NCBI RefSeq assembly: GCF_026745355.1
Contig: NC_079204.1
Location: 49,232,785 to 49,296,784 of the forward strand
DNA length: 64,000 nt
Reading direction: 5' to 3'
Source: Beta vulgaris subsp. vulgaris
Lineage: Eukaryota > Streptophyta > Magnoliopsida > Caryophyllales > Amaranthaceae
Shown: positions 12,240 through 23,663 of the stretch, piece after piece
Layout of the letters: the number at the start of each line of letters is the position of its first letter
How positions within the stretch are numbered: position 1 is the first letter of the stretch
Translations under genes and position numbers: made by a program
The notes under the pieces: model-generated
What the model was told of the DNA's origin: nothing
What the model saw: the letters and a program-made list of their open reading frames with translations, nothing else
The model's database searches: none

Positions 12240-14385
12240 GTAGTTTAAAATAATTTATTTATTTTAAAGATTGACTATTTTGAAAGATAAAGGAATTATT
12301 TTAAGGATTTAAGGATTTGTTAAGGTATGCTTTGAAAAATATTTGAAATACTATTTGGATTTGAAAGAGGATTTTAAATGGGAATGAGAAATCCAAATAC
12401 TAATTGGACTAGGAAAAGGAACTTCTAGTAATGTTAGGAGTTTATTCATCAATCCTATTCATCATTTAATCCTACTTAAAACCTAATTGCCTTTTCCCAG
12501 GCCCAAAAAGAAAACATGCTTATAAATTTCATTAAACCCAAATATTTTATCCACACAAAATTCTCTCTCCTCCCTCTTCAAGAAAATCGGCCACCTAGTT
12601 TCTTCTCCCTTCTTCACGTTTTTTTTTCCTTTCTTCTTCTTTTCTTCTCTTTCAAGAAATATTTTATTCTTCACCAAGAAACTCCACAATACCACCACCA
12701 TTGGCCGACCACTACTGCTGCCACTGCTGCCTAGGTTCTGCCACCGCTTCCCCTTGTTCCTCTTTCTTGTGTTGGTTTGATTACTTTTCTTCTTCCTCAA
12801 GTTTTGATTAAAGATTATGTTTTTATGAATAATGATTTTAGTAGTAATATCGATTAGAAACTTTAATTTATTGTTTTAACGATGAATCTATGATTATATA
12901 AATTATGTATTGAAATAATGAAAATTCAAATTTGATTATTATGTTTAAATTGGATTTTTAATTATCAAAGCATGGATTTTTAGGGTGTTAAAGATTGGAA
13001 AATCATAGTACCATGTTATAAACTATGAAATTGATTAAACTTATGAATTTAAGCATGTTTAAGTATGTTTAAAGGGAGTTTTAATAAATTATAAGTTGTT
13101 GGAATTTTAGAAAGTTTGTTATTAATGAAGTTTTATGGATTTTAATGACTAGTATAGTAGTACTATGCTAGGGAATATAAGTAATTGAAGATTTATTGAT
13201 AAAAATAACTTTTAAATACTTTAAAAGGGGATTTAAAGTACTTTAAAGTTGCTGGAATTTTTTTGGAGTATTGATTATAAATTCTATTGGTTGTTTTCGG
13301 CGGAAATTTCTCTGTAGGCGACTTATAAAGTTTTTAAAAGTGGTCTATCAATTTTTTTACACAAGGTACATACATACATATGTGTTGTTCGATGTAGTAT
13401 CATGATTTTAGGAAGGAAAGTAATGTAGTATCATGTATAAGAACTTTGTGAGTTCATATATAATTGCTATTATGATTGGATTTTAATTTACATGTTTTAT
13501 GCCTGCGCACGAACATGTAAAGTATAAGATTTAATTATGAGATTGATATCATGTTTGTATGGAATATTGATGCAAGCATGTTGGTTGGAAACTTTATTTA
13601 TTAATTCACATGGGGGAAATAATATATTTATTAGTTGGATCATGATTGAATCATGTATTCCCTTATATTATTATTTTCACTACTCTATGAGGACTGTGGA
13701 CCTTATTTGGTAAGTTGATAATTTATACATTTGAAAGGTAAGTTGGTTTTTGCTAGGTTCAACAAATAAGAAGGATTGCAATAAAGAAGGAATTAATCTT
13801 GGGTTGTAAGTTGTATGATCACTTATTTAAATCCCAAGATAAAAAAGAATAAAGTTGTGGATGGTTGATTATATATTATATGTGATGCTTGTGTGTCACA
13901 ACAAGTAATAATTGGTAAATCATGTAAAGTGAAACTTGGATAGTGATAAACTTTAGACTGATGCATGTCTGAAGTTGGACAATCAGGAGTTGGGGTACAT
14001 GGTGGTCGTGCCATGACTTTTTCTGGGAATCGGATTGATCATCGTTTCTTTTTTTTATTTAAAAGGTTCCTCAATATCATAGGTCATTATGGAATACGGA
14101 GTCGTGCCCGTATTTCTTCTTCCTAGTTGAAGGCTGGCTTTTAGTTAGACAACTCGGTCCAGTGACTATTCCATTAAAGTAATAAAGAGGCTGTTAAAGT
14201 TTAGTTTAGTAAAAGTTATTATCTGCAGATTGTTATGTTGTTATTTATTCCTACTTAATATTTCGAAAAAAGGTTAACCGATCAGATTGTTATTGGTCTA
14301 AACGGTTACAGTTATGGTTCGCAAAAAGAGCGAATCCAAACTTCGGATTACCGAACCGAAATGTTATTACCCATGAACACCCTTA
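12240..14385. other. Unassigned repeat-like DNA
   Basis: No gene is seen. A CT-rich, UTR-like patch (about 12550-12790) sits in AT-rich DNA, as in the LTR and leader regions of gypsy elements. The right end (about 14300-14385) carries CGAACCGAA and ACCCATGAACACCCTTA, which looks like one end of a TAGGGGTGT-type hAT MITE. Boundaries could not be fixed. Confidence 0.25.
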
Positions 14386-14889
14386 CCTCCTGCTGGAGGA
14401 ATGATAAAACTATATCAGATATAGGCAACTTTGCCTATATCACCAATATAAAATTGAAAAAGTAATGTTGTGAAAAGGTTGAAGTACAAAAATAATGTAT
14501 TAAATTCTATAAACATATTTTATTCAACTTTTTGAATGTGAGAAAGGGAATAGAAGGGGAATGGAAGGGAATGGGAAAAAGTGACATCCCCTCTCTCTCC
14601 TCTCCTACAATTGATCTGACCAAACAGAAAGCCATTCTCCAAAACTCCAAAATTCTTACAGCTAACTTTATTTTTATTATGGAGAAATAAAAACTAAATT
14701 AAGTGGGAAATTAAATGTTGTTGAATTGTGGAAAAAAGGCCTGTTAATTTAGTTGTTTTGAAGATATTGTGGAAAATTTGGGAAGAAAATTGGGCTTTCA
14801 TGGAGGTCGAGAGCTGGGAGAAGAATCAAAAATCAGATAATTCAGAGATGAATAATGCAATACAAAAATCAGATAATTCAAAGATGAAC

Positions 14890-17800
14890 AAAGCATGCGT
14901 AGAAACACAATATTTATCTACATTGTACAAAAAAGACATGACCATCACATACGTTGTTCAGAATATAGCCTAACTGATAAACACAATACCATGTCTTTAT
15001 TTTCATTAGTTAATAAATTGATAATAATAACATTAAGCTACTAAACATTTATATTAAAAAAAATTGTTTTTATTTTTTTATACAACAAAACCATCATATT
15101 TTCAAGAAAACAATACTAGTGTATAATCTTAATTTGTGTGAGTTATCATCCAATAAAATCATTTCTATACAAATAAACCTTATAACATGTATAAATTAAC
15201 CAAAACGAATATTACATTGAACGTTAATGGAAAAAAAGTTGTTGCATATTAGTTCGTTTTTACATCTGAATGATTGACTACTAATAACACTATTTTAATG
15301 TGACGTTAATAATTTACGATGGGATTTATTAAGAAAAAAGGCATGCGTGGAAAATGTTCACATGAACACCATATCTATCATATTTGACAATATATGGCAA
15401 GCAGAAACACAATACATTGCAATTACAACACCATTTCTATGTATTAGTGTATAATCTTAATTTTTGTGACTTATCATATATATATACTAATAAACCTTTT
15501 AACAATAAATTACCCAAAACCAATATTATATTGAACGTTTATGGAAAAAAAGTTTACGCATTTCATTTTTCAATATGAGGGATTGACTACTAATAACATT
15601 AGTTTAATGTCACAAACATAAGTAATTTACGATGTGGTTTATTAAGAAAAAAAAGGCATGCGTGGAAAAATGTTCACATGAACACCATATCTATCATATT
15701 TGACAATATACGGCAACGCAGAGACACAATACGTTGCAATTATAACACCATTTCTATCTATTAGTGTATAATATTAATTTATTTGACTTATCATCCAATA
15801 AAATCATATATCTAGAATAAACCTTTTAACAATGAATTACCCAAAACCAATATTACATTGAACGTTAATGATAAAAAAGTTTACGCATTTCATTTTTCAA
15901 TCTGAGGGATCGACTACTAATAACACTATTTTAATGTCACATATATAAGTAATTTACGATGTGGTTTATTAAGAAAAAAAAACGCATGCGTGGAAAATGT
16001 TCACATGAACACCATATCTATCATATTTGACAATATATGGCAACACAGAAACATAATATGTTGCAATTATAACACTATTTCTATCTATTAGTGTATAATC
16101 TTAATTTTTGTGACTTATCATATATATATATACTAATAAACCTTTTAACAATAAATTACCCAAAACCAATATTATATTGAACGTGAATGAAAAAAAGTTT
16201 ACGCATTTCATTTTTCAATATGAGGGATTGACTACTAATAACACTAGTTTAATGTCACAAACATAAGTAATTTACGATGTGGTTTATTAAGAAAAAAAAG
16301 GCATGCGTGGAAAAATGTTCACAAGAACACCACATCTATCATATTTGACAATATATGGCAACGCAGAAACACAATACGTTGCAATTATAACACCATTTCT
16401 ATCTATTAGTGTATAATCTTAATTATTTAATTATCATCAATAAATCATATATCTAGATAAACCTTTTAACAATAAATTACCCAAAACCAATATTATATTG
16501 AACGTAAATGATAAAAAAGTTTAGCATTTCATTTTTCAATCTCAGGGATTGACTACTAATAACACTATTTTAATGTCACATATGTAAACAATTTACAATG
16601 TGGTTTATTAAGAAAAAAAAAGGCATGCGTGGAAAATGTTCACATGAACACCATATCTATCATATTTGACAATATATGGCAACGCAGAAACACAATATGT
16701 TGCAATTATAAAACTATTTCTATCCATTAGTGTATAATCTTAATTTTTGTGACTTATCATATATATATATACTAATAAACCTTTTAACAATAAATTACCC
16801 AAAACCAATATTATATTGAACGTTAATGGAAAAAAAGTTTACGCATTTCATTTTTCAATATGAGGGATTGACTACTAATAACACTAGTTTAATGTCACAA
16901 ACATAAGTAATTTACGATGTGGTTATTAAGAAAAAAAAAAGGCATGCTGGAAAAATGTTCAACACAATACACCATACAATCTATTATTGACAATATATGG
17001 CAACGCAGAAACACAATACGTTGCAATTATAACACCATTTCTATCTATTAGTGTATAATCTTAATTTTTGTACTTATCATATATATATACTAATAAACCT
17101 TTTAACAATAAATTACCAAAACCAATATTATATTGAACGTAATGGAAAAAAAGTTTACGCATTTCATTTTTCAATATGAGGGATTGACTACTAATAACAC
17201 TAGTTTAATGTCACAAACATAAGTAATTTACGATGTGGTTTATTAAGAAAAAAAAGGCATGCGTGGAAAAATGTTCACAAGAACACCATATCTATCATAT
17301 ATGACAATATATGGCAACGCAAAAACACAATACGTTGCAATTATAACACCATTTCTATCTTTTAGTGTATAATCTTAATTTTTGTGACTTATCATATATA
17401 TATACTAATAAACCTTTTAACAATAAATTACCCAAAACCAATATTATATTGAACGTTAATGGCAAAAAAGTTTACGCATTTCATTTTTCAATAAGAGGGA
17501 TTGACTACTAATAGCACTAGTTTAATGTCACAAACATAAGTAATTTACGATGTGGTTTATTATGAAAAAAAAGGCATGCGTGGAAAAATGTTCACAAGAA
17601 CACCATATCTATCATATTTGACAATATATGGCAACGCAGAAACACAATACGTTGCAATTATAACACCATTTTCTATCTATTAGTGTATAATCTTAATTTA
17701 TTTGACTTATCATCAATAAAATCATATATCTAGAAAAACCTTTTAACAATAAATTACCCAAAACCAATATTATATTGAACGTTAATGATAAAAAAGTTTA

Positions 17801-17942
17801 CGCATTTCATTTTTCAATTTGAGGGATTGACTACTAATAACACTATTTTAATGTCACATATGTAAGTAATTTACGATGTGGTTTATTAAGAAAAAAAACG
17901 CATGCGTGGAAAATGTTCACATGAACACCATAACTATCATAT
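14890..17942. repeat. Tandem array of 315-328-bp units, two subtypes
   Basis: The landmark GCATGCGTGG-AAAATGTTCAC recurs at about 15342, 15657, 15985, 16302, 16623, 16941, 17258, 17574 and 17900, with a diverged copy at about 14893. Each unit also contains ACAATATATGGCAACGCAGA, TTAGTGTATAATCTTAATTT, CCCAAAACCAATATTA and GATTGACTACTAATAACAC. Subtype A has ATATATATACTAATAAACC with AATATGAGGG and CACTAGTTTAATG. Subtype B has ATAAAATCATATATCTAG with CTATTTTAATG and ATGATAAAAAAG. The order by eye is B A B A B A A A B. There is no coding function; open frames within it are periodic artefacts. Confidence 0.93.
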
Positions 17943-18230
17943 TTGACAATATATGGCAACGCAGAAACACAATACATTACAATTATAACACTATTTCTCT
18001 CTATTATTATATCAATTTCGACAGTACATAACAATGGAGAAACAAAATATGTTGCAATTTTAACACCATATCTATCATATTTGACAATATATGGTAACGC
18101 AGAAACACAATACATTGCAATTATAACACTATTTCTCTCTATTATTATATCAATTTCGACAGTACATAACAATGGAGAAACAAAATATGTTGCAATTTTG
18201 ACACCATTAGATATGTTGTTGACAATATAG
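17942..18230. repeat. Short tandem duplication (~137-bp unit) at the end of the array
   Basis: The stretch starting TTTGACAATATATGG at 17942 is repeated from 18079, including TTTCTCTCTATTATTATATC and CGACAGTACATAACAATGG in both copies. It is derived from the main unit by rearrangement and is not a gene, although open frames run across it on both strands. Confidence 0.85.
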
Positions 18231-19652
18231 CGGAAATGATAAACACAATATGATGCTTCATTTTAAATACATAATGATAAGTTCACATATTCATAAAACC
18301 ATAATCATACAAAGTACTTAACATTATCCATACAACCATTAGAATGCTAAGTGAGGTACTTAAAATTACACTTGCATTAGATCGTTACAAAAGAAAGCAA
18401 TCCGACGCGCAAAATACAACGAACATGTCATTGTTATCTATCCATTTCGCTGTGAAATCTTCCTCCACCACCCCTGACTTGCATTAAACTATCGGCTACA
18501 ATTATGAACAAAAATTGTTAGAATTAAAATGTAACTCATAAACTTAAAAGTAAAGACCCAATAACCAAATAACCATATACTCACACCCATCGAAGTATAA
18601 CATATGCTATTGGGTGTATCATCTTCATCGATTTATTTATGAAATATGTTCAGATTGACTATGCCATGCCACATTTTCTTAAATCAAACACTTTGAAGAA
18701 GCTCATGTCATAGGTTCATGAGATGTTGCTTCCAACTATCAAAGGCATGTGCAAAACGAATGTAGATTAGTCACAAGGACCTAGAAATTCAGAATAATTT
18801 ACGAAGTTCTATAACGTTTTGTAATATTTTTAGGTGAACTGCTAAAACTTCTATAATACAAAGTAATATAAATTACCGGAAAATAAGCAATTTCAAGAAG
18901 TAAAAAGTCAAATTTCAGAACAAAAATCACCATCAAATAACTCGTATCAAATTTCAGAGCATAAAACCCACTCAATTTGCTCTCACCACAAAACAAACCC
19001 ACGAATGGAAAAAACATGAAATTTGCTACTTATAATACACGAAATTAAGACATGTTTAGAACTTTAACATGCAATTTTCATGAATTAAACCCACGAAATT
19101 TAAAAAACCCAAGAAATTTCATGATGTAAACCACACAATTTTCAAGTAATTAAACATACCTTCAATTCACGAAAAAACACAGTTACGCCTCTTTCCGACG
19201 AATTTTCCGGCGAATTCCGGCTTCAAACCTTCCGGTTCCGGTAGGTGGGTCTCCGGTGGGTGGGATGATGACTGAGGTTGAGGAGTGAGGTTGAGGAGAG
19301 AGATTGAACTAACTTATGGAATGAGGGGGAATACCCCATTCCCTTGCTTTTGCATTCCATCTTACTAAATTATTTGAAATGACAAAATTGCCCATGATAT
19401 AGGCAAAGCTGCCTATATCTGATATAGTTTTATCATGACTCCCTCCTGCTGTAGGTGCTTGCTTTCTTTCTCCAAAGGAAATAGGAAAAGGTAATCATAT
19501 TAGTAACTGATGGCAATTTGCAACAATTATTTTATCATTGAAAGACATATTGGTCAATCCAATTGTACAAGACTAACCAAAATCTAATGAGCTATTGTAT
19601 TACAAAGCCTTCCAAAATCCAACGAACATTTCCGCAATATATCCTTACTATG

Positions 19653-19824
19653 CAACGTGCATCCATCATCACATACGGCACCGCAGGCCAAACTTTCTCC
19701 TGACATGGACATCAAAATCTTTCGTCCTCCAACATGCATGTCACCTACACAAGTGAAGTCATACATATGTCCTTCCATGATCACAATGGCTCTCATTTCC
19801 CCTCCCAAACATCTCCTATATATA
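19653..19824 (+). promoter_or_regulatory. Promoter of AG-peptide gene 2 with shared block
   Basis: CAACGTGCATCCATCATCAC followed by ATACGGC (19653-19679) matches the block before AG-peptide gene 1, here one base shorter. A TATA box (TATATATA, about 19817-19824) sits about 100 bases before the ATG, in the same TATA-to-start spacing class as gene 1. The Mutator-like element ends upstream of this block, so the block itself appears spared. Confidence 0.6.
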
Positions 19825-19923
19825 CTCCATCGCAATTCCTAACTTCTCATAAACCAATATACACAAAAAATACAAGTGGTCTATAGCATCTTTGATCTCT
19901 TTGTTTTTGTTGAAATAACATAC

Positions 19924-20124
19924 ATGGCCCCCAAAGCTATTAGCATGATTAACCCAATCACCTTCTTCATGGCTACCACAATCGCGATGGTTGCCGCAGT
20001 GAACGCTCAAGAGATGGCTCCATCACCTGCACCCGTTGCCGGAGCCGGATTTTCTCTTAACATCTCAACTGTTGCGGTTGCATTTCCTCTTCTCTTCTCC
20101 CTCTTTTCCATCTTCAAGAACTAA
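19924..20124 (+). CDS. Arabinogalactan peptide (AG peptide) 2
   Basis: This is a 66-residue AG-peptide precursor and a close paralogue of the gene at 6505. The start is the ATG at 19924 (MAPKAISMINPITFF); an earlier GTG-initiated reading at 19876 is not used. A signal peptide ends at about VNA (residue 28), and the mature part QEMAPSPAPVAGAG has three X-Pro sites suited to hydroxylation and arabinogalactan addition. It ends in a hydrophobic GPI-signal tail (VAVAFPLLFSLFSIFKN). The product should be a GPI-anchored cell-surface glycopeptide. It has no intron. The two genes also share their untranslated leader in part (AATACAAGT, TTTGATC, TTTTTGTTGAA). They are about 13 kb apart, and the gap is almost wholly transposon DNA. 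Confidence 0.88.
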   Translation: MAPKAISMINPITFFMATTIAMVAAVNAQEMAPSPAPVAGAGFSLNISTVAVAFPLLFSLFSIFKN

Positions 20125-20584
20125 AACATCCTAAAGACTCGAGGGGGTCCTTTATTTATTATACTATATATTTTGGCTTCGATTAATTGAGTGAAGCCTC
20201 GGATTGCTGCTTTATGTTATTTGGTTATTATTCACCTCGATGAATATATATATATTTTTTTGCTACTACAAATATGCTATTATATTTATGAAATTTGAAT
20301 AATATCATTCTTTGTGTTTTTTTATGGGTTTGATTAGAGCTAGTTCAACGGTTTTAGTGACTTTATGTGCCAAGTCTTTTTGGGTGTTATGCTAATGCCA
20401 CTTTTTTTACGCCCTAAATTAATTACTAATGCCACTAGCTAGCCCACTATGTCTATATAGTCATTCCCTTAATACGCACCCCCCCCCCCCCTTTGAAATA
20501 GACTGCTATGAAGTTTCTTGTTTTTTTTAATTTAATTCGCTCTATTATGTTGAAGATATATAGTATATTATATACAAATTATAT
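20125..20584. other. 3' flank of AG-peptide gene 2
   Basis: No gene is seen. A C-run lies at about 20481-20491. The DNA is otherwise AT-rich. Confidence 0.3.
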
Positions 20585-20962
20585 CACTACGAGAAAAGAG
20601 GCTATTAACGAAGGGAAAGCCCGTCGTAAACCCGTCGTTAAAAGCTATTTATGACGGGATCTCTTGTCGTAAGCCCATCCTAGAAGAGGGCCGTCGTAGA
20701 AGATTTTCTCGTCGTAAAAGCCAATCGCGACGGGGTAAAATCTCGTCGCGAAAGCCATTTACGACAAGTGGATATCCAGTCATAAGTGACTTTTCGTGAC
20801 GGGATTTGGCCCTGTCGCAAAAGACATTCACGGCGGGGCCAACTCCCGTCGCGAAAGCCTTTCACAATAACTGGGCCAAATCCCATCACCAAAGCTTTTC
20901 ACGACAAGGCCAAGTCCCGTCGCGAAAAATCAATTATGACTGGATATTCCCGTCGCAATTTT
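20585..20962. mobile_element. One end of a CACTA (En/Spm) transposon
   Basis: The stretch begins with the CACTA-superfamily terminus CACTACGAGAAAAGAGGC at 20585. It continues with many direct and inverted copies of a subterminal word around CCCGTCG(C/T)(G/A)AA and its complement CGACGGG, which in this superfamily serve as transposase binding sites. No opposite end (ending GTAGTG) is found nearby, so the element is truncated at about 20962 or its other half was deleted. The apparent proteins here (rich in SRRxx and RDxx) come from the repeated word on both strands and are not genes. Confidence 0.75.
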
Positions 20963-21168
20963 ATCACCACCATACCTGCTATAGGATTGATATTTAGTAG
21001 TACGTGTTTTTTAATCACTCTTGTGATAATTCACGTAACAATATTAATGATACTTGCTAAAGGTTTGACCATGACGGTCTTTGCCGGTCCAGTTAAATGG
21101 ATATGAAATTTGGACAACACTAATACTATACCGGAGTTTACGATTTATCTCTATAAAAGTCACTATAC
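20963..21168. other. Short spacer with no recognised feature
   Basis: AT-rich DNA between the CACTA fragment and the LTR element. Nothing is recognised. Confidence 0.3.
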
Positions 21169-21173
21169 GATGT

Positions 21174-21515
21174 TGATGGATTTATTAGAGGAAGGAGTTA
21201 GTGGGCTTTAGTAAATTTATTTAGGAGGCAAAATTTTAATGTTGTAGTATTTGACAAGGGAGAACAATTGAGAAGACTTGTTTTTTTATTATTATTGTGA
21301 AAAGCTTTTATTACATGCAAAACACTCTAACACTTAAAGGAGCACTAACATATATTTATAATGCTCCTACCCACCTAAGTACATAGTTGTAGCTAATTCT
21401 TTGACTAGATTTTTCTAGCTTGTCTACTAGATTTTGATTAGGCATATTCTAGAATGTAGATTCAATATTTATATTACAAGACTAATCAAGATTTTTCTAG
21501 ATTAATCTTTTAACA
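21174..21515 (-). repeat. 3' LTR of the gag-only element
   Basis: The + strand runs TGATGGATTTATTAGAGG to TTAATCTTTTAACA. It matches 22748-23371 once the inserted MITE is removed. Confidence 0.85.
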
Positions 21516-21529
21516 TTCTCCCTTGATCT

Positions 21530-22700
21530 GAAAAAATCTTGTATTCCAATTTTTTTTTCAAAATATCGTTCGAAGATAATCTCGTTGATGCACTTGTCAC
21601 CAACCACCACAGGACATGTATTTTTTGTGTTCCATTGTTGGCACTCATGTTACTAACCTCCATCTTCTTAATACGACTTCTCAATTTTTCTGATCTTCTC
21701 GTTGGTACTCATGTTACCAACTATCTTCCTGATGCTTGTGTCACCAGCCATCATCCAAAATGTTTTTTCTCCAAATTTGTTTTTGTTGGTTGTACTCATG
21801 TCACCAACCTACGACTCCGATAATGCTCTTGTCATTAGCAAACTTCAAAATAAAGTTTCTTCTTGATTTTCTTCGCCAAAAGTGGCAATCTCATTGTTTT
21901 TCTTGGTCCTGCAATTCTTTCTGACATGACCAAACCTTTTGCATTCCCGGCATTGTGGATTTCCTGTGTGTCAACAATCTACAATATCATGGTTAGTCTT
22001 TTTGCAAATCTTGTAGGAGAGTTTTCATCCTCAACCTTCTTCTTGGTCATTTTCTTAAAGTTTGCTGCAAGAGCAGTCTAAAATACTTCTTCATTGATAT
22101 GTCGATTCTTTCTTTGTTCATGGGACTTCAAGGATCCCATAAGTTGCTCCACTGTTATTTTTTATATATCTTTTGTTTCTTTAATAATAGCAACAAGGAT
22201 GATATCATATTTTTCCATTAAATTTAATAAAACCTTCTTCACAATTTTTTTCATTTAAAATATCTCCATATGATTTCATTATTTGATTCACTATTTCTAT
22301 TACCTTTGAAAAATAATCTTGCATTAATTTCCCTTCTTTCATTTTTAAGTTTTCAAATTCTCTTCTTAATAAGGACTAGAGCTTGATACTTCTCACCTTA
22401 CAATCTACTTGAAATTTTTGTTGCAGGATCTCTCAAGCGTCCTTTGACATGCTGGCTCTTAAAATTCTTGGAAATATTATATCTGCGATCGCATTTTGTA
22501 TTAAATATAATGACTTAGCTTCGATTAGAGTACTATTGCCTTCTACTCCGTATATCCATTATCGGCATAACTCCACAACCCATGAGATTTAAGTAATTCA
22601 TTTTAATTTTCCAAACATAATTTTCTCCCTTGAAAATTGAAATTGGGAAAGTTAGGTTGTTGAGTGTCATTATAATTCATGTTGTATTTGAGTTGAATGT
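21530..22700 (-). pseudogene. Gag of the gag-only copia-like element
   Basis: Minus-strand frames with stops and shifts encode a copia-type gag of the UBN2 class: pieces resembling LIEAKSLYLIQNAI, SKDAWEILQQKFQ, SLLRREFENLKMKEG and YFSKVIEIVNQIMKSYGD (about 22560-22250). A CCHC zinc knuckle reads CRECKRFGHVRKNC (complement of about 21912-21957). Downstream, a short motif around GDMST/VTSAST is repeated three or four times (21590-21815). No pol domain follows. Gag packages retroelement RNA, so keeping only gag and the cis sites fits a family mobilised by partners. Confidence 0.7.
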
Positions 22701-22747
22701 GTTTTAGCTAAAGTAGTGAGGTTTGGGAATTTTGGCTCGGACACCAC

Positions 22748-23371
22748 TGATGGATTTATTAGAGGAAGTAGTTAGTGGCCTTTGGTAAATTTAGGAGGCA
22801 AAATTTTAATGTTGTACTCCCTCCATTCCTAAATAGAGTGCTCATTTCTTTTGGCACAAGTATTAATAAGAAATCATGTGTAGCAGCTTAGTTGTATTAA
22901 ATCATGAATAAATTTAAAAGTTGGTACACTTTTTATGAATGGTTTATTAAGGAGGGAGAATGTGAGTCATATGAGAAAGTGAGTGATATTATAAAAATTG
23001 AAAGCAAAATAATATATTAGTTGCTGGATCGATACCAAAAAAGAAAATGAGAATTTTATTTGGGACAAACATAAATGAAAACTTGGGCACTCTATTTAGA
23101 GATGGAGGGAGTAGTATTTGACGAAGGAGAACAATTGAGGATACTTTTTTATTATTGTGAGAAACTTTATTGCATGCAAAACACTCTAACACTTAAGGAG
23201 CACTAACATATATTTATAGTGCTCCTACTCGCCTAAGTACATAGTTCTAGCTAATTCTTTGACTAGATTTTCTAGCTTGCCTACTAGATTTTTGTTAGGC
23301 ATTATCTAGAATGTAGATTAGATATTTATATTACAAGAGTAATCAAGATTTTTCTAGATTAATTTTTTAAC
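22748..23371 (-). repeat. 5' LTR of the gag-only element, interrupted by a Stowaway
   Basis: This is a copy of 21174-21515 with a 295-bp MITE inserted at its TTGTAGTATTTGAC site. Its terminal base (A) has been displaced to 34840 by the copia insertion. Confidence 0.8.
22817..23111. mobile_element. Stowaway-type MITE (295 bp)
   Basis: The terminal inverted repeats CTCCCTCCATTCCTAAATAG and, inverted, CTCCCTCCATCTCTAAATAG are flanked by the TA target duplication (22815-22816 and 23112-23113). The uninterrupted site TTGTAGTATTTGAC is preserved in the other LTR (21174-21515), which proves a TA insertion. It is a mariner-superfamily non-autonomous element. Confidence 0.92.
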
Positions 23372-23656
23372 TGTTCACATTGTGAATTATAATTGCATTC
23401 ATCTTCATTCTCACTTTTCTTTCAAGGATTTCTCAAACGGTTGTTACAAGTATTTCTCTCTTTCCCTCTATTACAGAATATGTCTCTCTCTATATATAGT
23501 AGGAAGCACATTAACCTAGGAAGATATGCACCTACTCCTAGGCTGACAGCTAGTAGGACAATAAGACAAAAGACACTACATGACACAAGGAGCCTTAATT
23601 CTCAAATAAACTAACATTTGAATTAAATAGTGGTCTTAGACTTAGCATCCTTAATA
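23372..23656 (-). repeat. 3' LTR of the nested copia element
   Basis: TGTTCACATTGTGAATTATA to CCTTAATA; it contains CTCTATATATAG. It pairs with 34538-34834, which has a short extra segment (GCAGTTGGACTAACATTTTG region). Confidence 0.85.
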
Positions 23657-23663
23657 CTCCCCC

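Larger units (their letters stand above)
14396..19441. mobile_element. Mutator-like TIR element carrying a tandem satellite array
   Basis: The left end (14396) GAGGAATGATAAAACTATAT continues CAGATATAGGCAACTTTGCCTATATCA. The right end, inverted, reads GAGTCATGATAAAACTATAT and continues CAGATATAGGCAGCTTTGCCTATATCA. The perfect 10-bp duplication CCTCCTGCTG lies immediately outside both ends (14386-14395 and 19442-19451), a size typical of Mutator-superfamily elements. Similarity between the ends continues imperfectly for well over 100 bp (for example AAGGGAATGGG with nearby CCCCTC). No transposase frame is present. The interior is dominated by a tandem array of 315-328-bp units (about 15000-18230), with unique AT-rich DNA on its right. 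The element ends about 210 bases before the conserved promoter block of the second AG-peptide gene. Confidence 0.85.

Noticed and set aside
14728..14973. 81-codon frame at the left of the Mutator-like element
   Set aside because: It contains a direct repeat (QKSDNSEMN/QKSDNSKMN) but no domain and is probably repeat sequence.
17843..18230. Frames of 95 and 109 codons on opposite strands
   Set aside because: They follow from a tandem duplication of about 137 bp inside the satellite-bearing transposon.
15342..18230. CRISPR-like array
   Set aside because: Units are over 300 bp with continuous similarity and no short repeat/unique spacer pattern; the host is a plant.
20649..21106. Arg-rich frames around the CGACGGG words
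   Set aside because: These are CACTA subterminal repeats translated in several frames.
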